Part shown: one piece after another, positions 50,315 through 58,125 of the stretch | Numbering within the stretch: the first letter of the stretch is position 1 | Layout of the letters: each line of letters opens with the position of its first letter | Assembly (NCBI GenBank): GCA_048267245.1 | Contig: JBLWXV010000001.1 | Location: 1,550,001-1,614,000 of the forward strand | Length of the DNA: 64,000 nt | Direction: 5' to 3' | Source: JBLWXV01 sp048267245 | GTDB taxonomy: Bacteria; Bdellovibrionota; Bacteriovoracia; Bacteriovoracales; Bacteriovoracaceae | The notes under the pieces: model-generated | What the model saw: only the letters and a program-made list of their open reading frames with translations | The model's database searches: none | Told to the model about the DNA's origin: nothing | Made by a program: the position numbers and the translations under genes

Positions 50315-52536
50315 GGCGAGGCCTTTAAGAAAATTGATTCTCGAATAAGAGTTCCCTCGTCACCATTTTGATAATGACTTCTGATCATGCGCATAGATTT
50401 TCCATCTGTGCCTAGATTGCTGTGAGAGAGTTCGAGGTATTCTTTTGTCTGTGGGTTATAGAAAACAAAATTTCTAATTTCTTTTGTGCTTGGTCCAACG
50501 GGTACCCAGTTAAATTTTTTACCGTCTTCTTGCTTACTCTCTAAAGACACGCTTCCTTCTTTGAGAGAGAAAGTAAGATCTTCACTTTGTCCACCTGATG
50601 TCAGTGACCAAGTGATTTCTCCCTTTTGCTGCTCGATTTTTTGAAGTGACGTTTTTACAGCCTTATCAAGAGTGAAATTGTCAAAGTCATTAACTCCCTG
50701 TTGGTACTCTTCTTCGGTGATAGGTGAAAATCTAAAAATCCCACTTCTAAAGTCCTCTTTAATTTGATATTTGCTTGCGAAGACTTGATTAAAGACCTCT
50801 TCATTCATTTTAATTTCAAGAGATGATTTTGCGAGAGCTTCTGTGGTGGCCAAATCGGCAAAATACTGGCTGCCCCAGGTGCCGCCAGAATAATAATTTT
50901 TTAAAAGTTCATTGATATTTCCAATTTGCTTCACATCATCATAGGGAGAGATATAGGTGAAGTGGCAATTTGAATTATCGCCATTCATTTCGATTTCGAT
51001 TCCATCTGCGACGAAATTGCTTGCTAGGTCTGAGTCGTCTGAGGAAACGTCTCCGGGACGTTTGCCAGTGACGTCGCCTGGACGCTTGCCAGTGACGTCT
51101 CCGGGACGTTTGCCAGTGACGTCGCCTGGACGCTTGCCAGTGACGTCTCCGGGACGCTTGCCAGTGACGTCGCCTGGACGTTTGCCAGTGACGTCGCCTG
51201 GGCGCTTGCCAGTCACATCGCTTGCTTTACTTCTTGAGATGAGAAAACTCAATTTCTCACTTGGCTCGCGAAAGATGATTTCCTGAGAGCGCAGCTCATT
51301 CTTTGGGAGGACAAAAATTCGCTCTGGGCGATTAATATTATTTGAATTCCAGGTCGTGTGGCCATCTGCGGCCGATCTGAGCGCCTGCCATGAGGTCGGG
51401 TCAAATGATTCGAGGGAGGAGCCACTGATCTTTTCTGAGGTCTCTAGGGAGAGATCATTAATTTTGGCCGTTCTTAGGTCGAGTTTCTCACCAATCGCAA
51501 CACAGCCGTGGGCATTGACCTCATCTATCTCACTCTGTGCCTTTGGTTTATCACCATTTTTAGCGCTTACTCGTTTGAGGCCTTCACAAAAGCTAGCTCT
51601 TACAACATCAGCTGGAATAATGAAGGCGTTTTGAGTGCCAACCCCGTGTTGGAAGAGCATGCCGATAAATTGATTGGTCTCACTCCAGTAAACTGGGCAG
51701 CCACTCATGCCATGCTTAACTGGGAGATTCACTTCGTAGGCCCATCTAAGCAGTGGGGGGTTGAGATCCTTTTGAGATATTCGTATTTGGGCCTTTTCAC
51801 CCTGATGTCTCTCGGAGAGATCGACCATTTTGCCATCATCTAGACAGCGCATTTCAATTCCGACTCCCTCAAGTTTTTCAGAGTGTGCCATTGAGCTCTT
51901 GAGCTGCATGCTCTCGCTAAGTTCAGCGCTTGGCGCCTGATAGAGCGAGCCACTTGATTGTGTCGTCTTGGATAGATTCCAGAGATTCGCACTTTCGCTC
52001 TTCTCGAGCCAACTCTCTTTTTTTACTGGTACGGCGACAATCACAATATCTTCGCCTGGATTATCAAAGATCACTTCGGCTTTTAGAGACTCATTAGAAG
52101 ATGAAGTTGGAGAATTGACTTGAATGTCGACACTAGTTTTATCTTTGACTGGAATTCCGTGGGAGGGAAAGGCCATAATTGCCATTTCTCTTCCCTCTAT
52201 CATTGCCTTGTAGAGAAGCATGCCGTTTGAGACCAACTGATCTCCTTGCTGTGTTACGACAAGTTCTAAGGGCGGGCCTCTTCTTGTATCTGGTTTCACC
52301 TTGAGGGCCTGCTCTTTGATTTCACTCAGACTTAACTTTGTGCTCTCATTTGAAGCGGCCATCTCCTGAGCAGATTCACTCGTGCGATAGACACTCTTTT
52401 CTAGTCCAGGTGATCCCATCACATTTGAGTTTGAGAGCTCTCGCATGGGGCCCACGATTGTTACTTGGGCGCGAGCGTGGAAAGTCACAAAGTGTGACCA
52501 GATGATAAGTAGGGATATTGATGAGCGTTTCACCAT
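50311..52536 (-). CDS. Secreted trypsin-like protein with VNTR domain
   Basis: About 741 residues from the ATG at 52536; a signal-like hydrophobic start (VKRSSISLLIIWSHFVTFHA) follows it, and an upstream ATG at 52569 has no ribosome site. A chymotrypsin-like fold is suggested by VKHGMSGCPVYW (GxSGxP, catalytic Ser at about residue 278), IFDNPGEDIVIVAVP (candidate Asp) and FPSHGIPV (candidate His, out of its usual TAAHC context). Seven octapeptide repeats DVTGKRPG interrupt the middle, followed by a C-terminal domain (about 510-741) of unknown fold. The His and Asp are uncertain, so activity is not proven. It is translated with the paralogue-2 regulator. Confidence 0.65.
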   Translation of the reverse strand: MVKRSSISLLIIWSHFVTFHARAQVTIVGPMRELSNSNVMGSPGLEKSVYRTSESAQEMAASNESTKLSLSEIKEQALKVKPDTRRGPPLELVVTQQGDQLVSNGMLLYKAMIEGREMAIMAFPSHGIPVKDKTSVDIQVNSPTSSSNESLKAEVIFDNPGEDIVIVAVPVKKESWLEKSESANLWNLSKTTQSSGSLYQAPSAELSESMQLKSSMAHSEKLEGVGIEMRCLDDGKMVDLSERHQGEKAQIRISQKDLNPPLLRWAYEVNLPVKHGMSGCPVYWSETNQFIGMLFQHGVGTQNAFIIPADVVRASFCEGLKRVSAKNGDKPKAQSEIDEVNAHGCVAIGEKLDLRTAKINDLSLETSEKISGSSLESFDPTSWQALRSAADGHTTWNSNNINRPERIFVLPKNELRSQEIIFREPSEKLSFLISRSKASDVTGKRPGDVTGKRPGDVTGKRPGDVTGKRPGDVTGKRPGDVTGKRPGDVTGKRPGDVSSDDSDLASNFVADGIEIEMNGDNSNCHFTYISPYDDVKQIGNINELLKNYYSGGTWGSQYFADLATTEALAKSSLEIKMNEEVFNQVFASKYQIKEDFRSGIFRFSPITEEEYQQGVNDFDNFTLDKAVKTSLQKIEQQKGEITWSLTSGGQSEDLTFSLKEGSVSLESKQEDGKKFNWVPVGPSTKEIRNFVFYNPQTKEYLELSHSNLGTDGKSMRMIRSHYQNGDEGTLIRESIFLKASP
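51047..51214 (-). repeat. Seven tandem 24-bp repeats coding DVTGKRPG
   Basis: On the plus strand units of 24 bases run 51047-51070, 51071-51094 and so on to 51214, with a degenerate eighth start at 51215. Two subtypes alternate (A with TCTCCGGGA, B with TCGCCTGGA), giving a 48-bp higher-order pattern: A-B-A-B-A'-B'-B''. Repeat count may vary between strains. It keeps frame, coding Asp-Val-Thr-Gly-Lys-Arg-Pro-Gly. Confidence 0.95.
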
Positions 52537-52803
52537 AGCGTTCTTGTCGGATATTCGCGGCGATATCATAAGGAGAAAGATAGTAACTTATTGAAATCTT
52601 ATAGATACTCTTCCGACATATGCGACAGCGCTGGATTAGGTCTGGCCGTAAGTTGATCTAACCTCAAGAAATTGCATAAAAGCTCAAGACGCCGGTGTCA
52701 TTGCTCCTTTCATTTCCTAAGACTTGCCTCGCTAGAGTGATTGGCTACTTTGCTTTCACAGTTGGTGGCATCATGGCTTTAGAAACAAGCACACGAGGTT
52801 GAA

Positions 52804-53019
52804 ATGAAAAAGCTACTTCATGTTATCCAGGCAATAGCAGCAATGGTGAGTCTCTCAGATGAGAACATTCTTGATGCTGGAAGTGACGAGCAACGCCAGG
52901 GCAGGGTTCTTTTTCTCTCGGGGGAGTGTGATCGCGTGTCGCCTGTTTTTGCAGCAACGAACGCGGATCATCGTGAGGGTTCCGGGGGGAGTACTTCACG
53001 GTGGTCTGAGTTTGTTTAA
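52804..53019 (+). CDS. Doubtful 71-codon ORF
   Basis: Starts with an ATG preceded by GAGGTTGAA, a good ribosome site, and reads KKLLHVIQAIAAMVSLSDENI. The rest is Ser/Gly/Arg-rich and unlike any family I know. Base composition from 52850 is more GC- and purine-rich than neighbouring genes, and strong RNA hairpins lie within it (52929-52970). It may be a real small gene, a fragment, or chance within a structured RNA. The 234 bases before it (52570-52803) contain no gene; TATAAG on the minus strand near 52590-52600 is a -10 candidate for the protease-like gene. Confidence 0.3.
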   Translation: MKKLLHVIQAIAAMVSLSDENILDAGSDEQRQGRVLFLSGECDRVSPVFAATNADHREGSGGSTSRWSEFV

Positions 53020-53140
53020 GTTATATCAAAGGAGAGCTTAGAGGAGAGTCAGTCAAAGTTTAAGCAAGCAAGTGATGATCGAAGGTCTTGTCCCGGGCAG
53101 AATCTGGGGGGAGGAGCACGGGGCAGGACTTAGAATTCAT
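52850..53140 (+). ncRNA. Possible structured RNA region
   Basis: Two strong stems can be drawn. One pairs 52929-52937 with 52961-52970 (one bulged G). The other pairs 53083-53095 with 53119-53131 (13 bp with G-U pairs) around a purine-rich loop. A terminator follows at 53162. I compared it by eye with RNase P, tmRNA, 6S and SRP RNA, and none fits. It could equally be non-coding sequence. Confidence 0.3.
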
Positions 53141-53161
53141 CAATTTCCCAAAAAACGGGAG

Positions 53162-53193
53162 GGGCCACGATATTCGTGGCCCTTCTTGTTTTT
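53162..53193. terminator. Bidirectional terminator
   Basis: GGGCCACGA (53162-53170) and TCGTGGCCC (53174-53182) around TAT, with TTCTTGTTTTT to the right and A/T-rich CCCGTTTTTT to the left, between the small ORF region and the leftward Cys-repeat gene. Confidence 0.88.
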
Positions 53194-53217
53194 AAGATGC
53201 TTCTAAAATTGTTAGCA

Positions 53218-54375
53218 TTAGTATAGTTGGTGATTTGAGGCTTCTACTCTATCCATGATATCGAGAAGGCTTCTTACGCGCTCTTTAGCTGTGAGAAGTT
53301 CCTTTGCCGTATTAAAGAGTGCAGAGCGCTCCATATTTTCTTCAATGAAGTTTTCGCTAGCATCAAGAAGTGTACCAAAGTGAACGAGAGTGTTCTTTAC
53401 TCTTGAATACTCAGCACGACCTACAACTCGAGCACTAAGACGAGAGGCTTGCTTTTTAAGTGGGAGCATGATCTCAGTATAATCTTCAGCATTCAGGTAT
53501 GGTTGGAAAGCTTCCACGAGAACGATAACTCTCTCGGCAAGTTCTAGTGACTGAGCTTTAAAGTTAATCGTGCGTACCGGAGTTGGGATTTTATCTACTG
53601 GTCTAGGGTTGTGGATGAGACCGCCCATTTGAGGTCTCTCGCATTGCACTTTTGCATAGCACTCACCATTTTGAGTGTAGCGGCTAGCTTTACAGCTATT
53701 GATGGCGTCCTCGATCGCTTGATCTCTCTGGTCTGCTCCACCTTTAAATTTATATCCATTGCTACTAGTTTCACAAGCCCAGTTAACAGTTTGATATGAA
53801 CGCACACCAGCTGCTCGGCACTCTACTTCAGCATTACATTCACCGTTTATTGTATAGCGGCTCTGGGTACAGGCAGAGAGAGCGTCAGCCTTAGCGTCTC
53901 TAATTGTTGAACCACCACCATGAAAGACGTAGCCTTGTGACTTTGTCTTGCATGAGGCATTGACGGCGTGAGGGCGGCTTACGGCAGACTCACATTGGAC
54001 GTTCGCGCGACAATCACCATTCGTTGTATAGCGGCTGCTTGTACAAGAGTCGATAGCATCTTTTTTAGCGCTCTCTAAATATGGACCACCACCCGTAAAG
54101 ATATATCCATTTGATTTGGTGGCGCACTTCACTTGAGCAAGTGAGAGGTTCCCATTAAAGTCTTCACATTTAATATTGCCGCGACATTCACCATTTACTG
54201 TATAGCGACTGCTAGTACATTCATTGATCGCCATGCTCATCGCTGAATTGAGGTCACTACCTCCACCGTAGAACTTATATCCATTGCTGATTGTTTCACA
54301 GCGCTCATAGGCGTGGGCGATTGAGATTCCAGCGAGGGCAATTGCCGTCGCAACAAGAATTTTTCTTGCTTTCAT
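53218..54375 (-). CDS. Secreted protein with four Cys-rich repeats
   Basis: 385 residues with a signal peptide (ARKILVATAIALAGISIAHA). Four tandem repeats of about 50 residues span roughly 26-250, each with Cys-x-T-x-S-N/Q-G-Y-x-F-x-G-G, then a helix, then C..SRYT.NGEC....V.C, giving four conserved cysteines per repeat. A helical C-terminal region follows. No family recognised. No Shine-Dalgarno is visible (CTCCTCCCC precedes the ATG), yet the signal peptide fixes the start. It is divided from the previous region by a terminator. Disulphide-stabilised surface or periplasmic role is likely, from the cysteines and signal. Confidence 0.7.
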   Translation of the reverse strand: MKARKILVATAIALAGISIAHAYERCETISNGYKFYGGGSDLNSAMSMAINECTSSRYTVNGECRGNIKCEDFNGNLSLAQVKCATKSNGYIFTGGGPYLESAKKDAIDSCTSSRYTTNGDCRANVQCESAVSRPHAVNASCKTKSQGYVFHGGGSTIRDAKADALSACTQSRYTINGECNAEVECRAAGVRSYQTVNWACETSSNGYKFKGGADQRDQAIEDAINSCKASRYTQNGECYAKVQCERPQMGGLIHNPRPVDKIPTPVRTINFKAQSLELAERVIVLVEAFQPYLNAEDYTEIMLPLKKQASRLSARVVGRAEYSRVKNTLVHFGTLLDASENFIEENMERSALFNTAKELLTAKERVRSLLDIMDRVEASNHQLY

Positions 54376-54498
54376 GGGGAGGAGTACTTTGTTGAATGTT
54401 AGTGTGAGTAGCTTATGCTGCTTCCATCTCGCAAACTACGGACTCTATAAAAAAGCTGTGGCCGTCCAATAAATAGACACTTTCGTCCTAGATGGCCT

Positions 54499-55695
54499 TT
54501 AACAGCGACGAACGCTCAGAGAAACGCCCTGGCCGACACCAATGCACATACTGGCAAGTCCCTCTTTAAAACGTGGGTTGTCTCGCATGATATGGGTGAG
54601 GGTTGTGAGGATGCGAGCTCCTGAGCAACCAAGTGGGTGCCCGAGGGCGATGGCGCCGCCTCTGATATTGGTGATTGCGGGGTCAATTTCAAGATCGCGA
54701 AGACAGCCAAGTGATTGGGCAGCAAAAGCTTCATTGAGTTCCACTACGTCAAAGTCACTTACTTTCTTTCCAAAGCGCTTGCATAGAAGCTTGGTGGCCT
54801 CTACTGGGCCTAGACCCATGACATTTGGATGTAGGCCCGCAACTCCTGCTCCAGTAATTTCGACCAAAGGTTTTAAGTTGTGGCGCTTAAGAAATTCTTC
54901 AGAGACAACAAAGACACATGAAGCCCCGTCATTGAGTGATGAGGCGTTCCCAGGGGTCACAGTTCCGCCCTTTCTAAAAACAGTGGGGAGTTTGGCGAGT
55001 TTATCACGAGTGGTGTCCGCGCGTGGACCTTCATCGCGATCTACCACATAGCTATTCTTTTTTAGATCGACACTGACGGGAACAATTTCATTTTTAAAGT
55101 GTCCTGCGTCCCAGGCCGAGACTGCCTTTTGATGAGAGGCGAGGGCGAAGTTGTCTTGATCCTCGCGGTTGATGTTCTTTAGAGTGGCCACTTCCTCTGC
55201 TGTTTCACCCATAGACATCAAGGGAAACATTTCCTTCATCTTAGGGTTTTCAAATCTCCAGCCAAAGGAGGTATCAAACATTTGTGAGTCGCGCCCATAG
55301 GGAGTGCTCGCCTTTGAAACCACAAAAGGGCCTCTTGTCATACTCTCTACGCCACCGACGAGGACACAGTCCACAAGACCAGCGCTAATGCGACAACTGG
55401 CATCGATGACGGCGTCGAGTGAGCTACCACAGAGTCGGTTCACTGTTACGGCCGGAACTTCATAGGGGATTCCCGCCAACACTGCGCTCATGCGCCCAAC
55501 ATTTCGATTGTCCTCTCCGGCCTGATTGGCACAGCCAACAATGACGTCGCCAATTTCTTTGAGATCAAAGTTCATTGAGCTTGCAAAATCTTTAAAGAGT
55601 ACGGCCAGTAGGTCGTCCGGTCGAACTGGGGCGAGGGCGCCTCCAAATTTACCAATGGGGGTTCTCTTGGCGTAGACGAGATAAGTATTTTTCAT
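54499..55695 (-). CDS. paaJ: Thiolase (acetyl-CoA acetyltransferase / PaaJ-like)
   Basis: A 398-residue thiolase that would cleave 3-oxoacyl-CoA. Cys89 (NRLCGSSLDAV), His353 (ALGHPLGCSGAR) and Cys384 (CIGVGQG) form the catalytic set; NEAFAAQ is the fourth motif. The product specificity is inferred from context: with paaG, paaH and the epoxidase-like gene upstream it fits 3-oxoadipyl-CoA/beta-ketoadipyl thiolase. General fatty-acid thiolase cannot be excluded. AAGGAAAAGCT precedes the ATG. Confidence 0.82.
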   Translation of the reverse strand: MKNTYLVYAKRTPIGKFGGALAPVRPDDLLAVLFKDFASSMNFDLKEIGDVIVGCANQAGEDNRNVGRMSAVLAGIPYEVPAVTVNRLCGSSLDAVIDASCRISAGLVDCVLVGGVESMTRGPFVVSKASTPYGRDSQMFDTSFGWRFENPKMKEMFPLMSMGETAEEVATLKNINREDQDNFALASHQKAVSAWDAGHFKNEIVPVSVDLKKNSYVVDRDEGPRADTTRDKLAKLPTVFRKGGTVTPGNASSLNDGASCVFVVSEEFLKRHNLKPLVEITGAGVAGLHPNVMGLGPVEATKLLCKRFGKKVSDFDVVELNEAFAAQSLGCLRDLEIDPAITNIRGGAIALGHPLGCSGARILTTLTHIMRDNPRFKEGLASMCIGVGQGVSLSVRRC

Positions 55696-55713
55696 AGCTT
55701 TTCCTTTTAAGAA

Positions 55714-56388
55714 TTAGAGCAGAGAGCGGCGCCTAAGTTCGAGGCTCGCGCGGTAGCGAGTGTCTCCGGTGAGGTCGAGAAGTTCATCAAGGAGCATGAC
55801 GACATTGTTAAGGCCACACTTCTTTGACCACTCAATCGCACCTAGTGGATAGTTCACTCCAAACTTCATGGCGGTATCTAGATCAGTCTCCGTAGCAAGA
55901 CCGTCTTCAAGAGAGAAGTAGGCTTCGTTAATAATAAGCGAGAGAGTGCGTGGGAATATAAAACCTAAGCCCGGGCTGCGCACGCGGTGAGTGCTGCGCC
56001 CAAGTGAGCTCATGAAGTCATTAATAAATGTGAGTGTATCTTCATCAGCTGCAAAGCACTCGTGCTTCTTAGTTGGTGAATAGAAAACTGTTGAGATTGC
56101 ACCCTTTACTTTGGGAAATTTGCCTACAAAGTAATCTCCCCAATAGCAGGAGAGGTCGCTAATAATTGGTACTTTATATTCAATGGAGAGATTTTTTAGG
56201 AAGCGGTATTTGCTCTCTTTGTCGACTAGAGCAAAATCGAAAATCGCCTGACAATCTAAGTAGCGATTGTCCTTGCCTTCAAAGTCAGCATTGCTTGAGA
56301 GGTCAATGAACTTGTGACCACTGGCCTTGAGTTCGGCGTAGAGGGGATGATTTTGAGTGGCGAATACGAGGTATTTATTTTCATTCAT
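55714..56388 (-). CDS. C-terminal half of a split PaaH-type 3-hydroxyacyl-CoA dehydrogenase
   Basis: 224 residues from the ATG at 56388. The first part is a degenerate Rossmann-like region (NKYLVFATQNHPLY), and the second is a 3HCDH C-terminal domain (SPGLGFIFPRTLSLIINEAYFS, MKFGVNYPLGAIEW). In E. coli PaaH these form the second half of one 475-residue chain. Here the ATG overlaps the last 8 bases of the upstream paaH-like gene. GAGG lies upstream. It probably works in a complex with that protein. Confidence 0.78.
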   Translation of the reverse strand: MNENKYLVFATQNHPLYAELKASGHKFIDLSSNADFEGKDNRYLDCQAIFDFALVDKESKYRFLKNLSIEYKVPIISDLSCYWGDYFVGKFPKVKGAISTVFYSPTKKHECFAADEDTLTFINDFMSSLGRSTHRVRSPGLGFIFPRTLSLIINEAYFSLEDGLATETDLDTAMKFGVNYPLGAIEWSKKCGLNNVVMLLDELLDLTGDTRYRASLELRRRSLL

Positions 56389-57247
56389 AGCGATAGAATC
56401 CTCGCTTCGATTTGCGCCCATGGCGACCAGCGCTCACAAGAAAACTCTGTAGCGGGTGAGGGGCAAAGCGCGGTTCGCGAAAATTGGCCTTCCACACGCT
56501 CTCGCTCACGGCAAAATTGACGTCAACTCCAATGAGATCCATGAGTTCAAAGGGACCCATTTTAAAGCCGCCAACACTTGTGAGAGTACTATCGACTTCA
56601 AAGAGGCCCTCATCATCACCTTTGGGAGCAATTCGCATGGCCTCGCCGTAAAAATTGCGAGCGAGTCTATTGACGATAAAGCCAGGTCTATCTTTGCAGA
56701 TCGCTGGCATTTTTTCATTGGCCGAAAACCAAGCAGCTAAGGCGCCAGGAAGATCTGCGCCAGTTTCGTCGATGGGAATAATCTCAACTAACTTCATTAC
56801 TGGGGCCGGATTAAAAAAGTGTAATCCAATAAAACGTGACTTTCTCTCTTGTCCCACTGAAAGAGACAAGGCACTTACTGAGAGCGAGCTGGTGTTGGTG
56901 GCAAAGACAGTGTCCTTACTAAGTTTTTCATCCAGAGATTTAAAGAGTTTGCTTTTAATATCGAGATTTTCGACGATAGCCTCGATCACGAGAGAGACAT
57001 TCTCATCAATATGAGAAACTTCTCTGGCTTCGAGGAGATCCTTAAAGTGGCTAACCTCTTCCTTGGTGTACTTACCTTTTTGGACGAGACGATCCCAAGA
57101 TGTATGCACCCCTTTTATTGCCTCAAGTGCAATATTGATGTCGAGGTCACAGAGGTAGGCGCGCACACCACGAGTTGAAAACCAACTGGCAATGCCTGCG
57201 CCCATTGTGCCACTTCCGATGATGGCAACTGTCTTTGGTGTAAACAT
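56381..57247 (-). CDS. paaH: 3-hydroxyacyl-CoA dehydrogenase, PaaH N-terminal half
   Basis: 288 residues. The NAD-binding GSGTMGAG (11-18) leads the Rossmann domain; FIGLHFFNPAPVMKLVEIIP holds the catalytic His and Asn-Pro, and the chain ends KRGFYRYE. This is the length of a classic one-domain dehydrogenase, with the second domain encoded by the next gene. It oxidises 3-hydroxyacyl-CoA with NAD, likely 3-hydroxyadipyl-CoA here. AAGGACGAATT precedes the ATG. Confidence 0.85.
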   Translation of the reverse strand: MFTPKTVAIIGSGTMGAGIASWFSTRGVRAYLCDLDINIALEAIKGVHTSWDRLVQKGKYTKEEVSHFKDLLEAREVSHIDENVSLVIEAIVENLDIKSKLFKSLDEKLSKDTVFATNTSSLSVSALSLSVGQERKSRFIGLHFFNPAPVMKLVEIIPIDETGADLPGALAAWFSANEKMPAICKDRPGFIVNRLARNFYGEAMRIAPKGDDEGLFEVDSTLTSVGGFKMGPFELMDLIGVDVNFAVSESVWKANFREPRFAPHPLQSFLVSAGRHGRKSKRGFYRYE

Positions 57248-57256
57248 AATTCGTCC

Positions 57257-58066
57257 TTAGACGGGTTGCTCACTCTCACTATAGTTAGGAACAATGAGGC
57301 CTACTTCGGCGCATTTTTCGTGAATTTCTTTTACGAAAGTTTCGCGAACCACAGCGTTGGTTCTGCGCTTGAGACCGAGGTTAACGTAGAGGTCATTGGT
57401 AGAACCTTTTGAGTTTCCAAAGACGTTCATCACACGCGGCCACCACAAGTTTAGGCGCTCTTGAAGAAATGGGCGGCGCTCGGGATCTGATCCCAAGATT
57501 TTAATCCACTTATCTCCATGAGTGAGGTGCATAGTTTCTTCTTTATAAATTCCCTCAATGCCCTTCTTCCATGGAAGGTAAGAAGACTCGAGAGTATCTT
57601 CAAGTTGGTGACCAGCAGCGCGGTCCATAAGGAAGTTAAAGAGAATGAAATCTTCCCAGTACTTAATGTTGTAGTAGAAGATATTTACGCGGAAATCATC
57701 CTTCACACGCTTAAAGCCAATGTTGACCTGATCTTCTTCTAGCTTGTAGCCAAGCTCGGTATTTTCAATGTGAGTTTCAGTATCTTCTCCGAGTCCTTCA
57801 AGAATGCGGTAGATAACTGAAGCGTGTCTCATTTCATCTTTTACAATCTGGGCGACGAGAACTTTTTCTTTTACGTCAGGGGCTTTTTCAATCCAAGGCA
57901 TATAGCCAAGTGCGCCTGAGTATTCGCTGTCTCCTTGCATCCAAAGCAGATTTTTCAGGGCCTTTTCATAAAGTGGAGGAAGCTCATCACCCTTATCAAA
58001 AGTGCGACCATCTTTAATCTCTTGAAATAATTTTAGCTCGTCTGCTGAGTATTCTCTTGATGCCAT
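57257..58066 (-). CDS. paaA: PaaA-like diiron protein (phenylacetyl-CoA epoxidase family)
   Basis: About 269 residues from the ATG at 58066, which has GGGAGAG ahead. KNLLWMQGDSEYSG, KDEMRHASVIYRIL and KEETMHLTHGD supply the Glu and His ligands of a diiron centre, in the order found in the PaaA/PaaC family. The normal PaaABCE epoxidase needs further subunits (PaaB, PaaC, PaaD, PaaE), none of which lies in this window. It may use subunits from elsewhere or a different partner. Substrate is inferred from paaG. Confidence 0.72.
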   Translation of the reverse strand: MASREYSADELKLFQEIKDGRTFDKGDELPPLYEKALKNLLWMQGDSEYSGALGYMPWIEKAPDVKEKVLVAQIVKDEMRHASVIYRILEGLGEDTETHIENTELGYKLEEDQVNIGFKRVKDDFRVNIFYYNIKYWEDFILFNFLMDRAAGHQLEDTLESSYLPWKKGIEGIYKEETMHLTHGDKWIKILGSDPERRPFLQERLNLWWPRVMNVFGNSKGSTNDLYVNLGLKRRTNAVVRETFVKEIHEKCAEVGLIVPNYSESEQPV

Positions 58067-58125
58067 AGTTGTCTCTCCCAAAAACTATCGATTAACTCTT
58101 CTTATTTAACTTTAAAATTTAACTT

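Noticed and set aside
51047..51214. CRISPR array
   Set aside because: Units are contiguous 24-base copies without spacers and keep a coding frame, so they are tandem repeats.
50957..51286. Rightward ORF opposite the VNTR, with repeated SPGRLPVT
   Set aside because: It is the reverse-strand shadow of the tandem repeats, which lack stops in several frames. It has no ribosome site or signal and lies inside the leftward protease-like gene.
52850..53140. RNase P RNA, from the phrase AGGGCAGGGTTC
   Set aside because: The conserved GAGGAAAGTCC and ACAGAA/GGCTTA parts and the P4 pairing are missing, so the phrase is chance.
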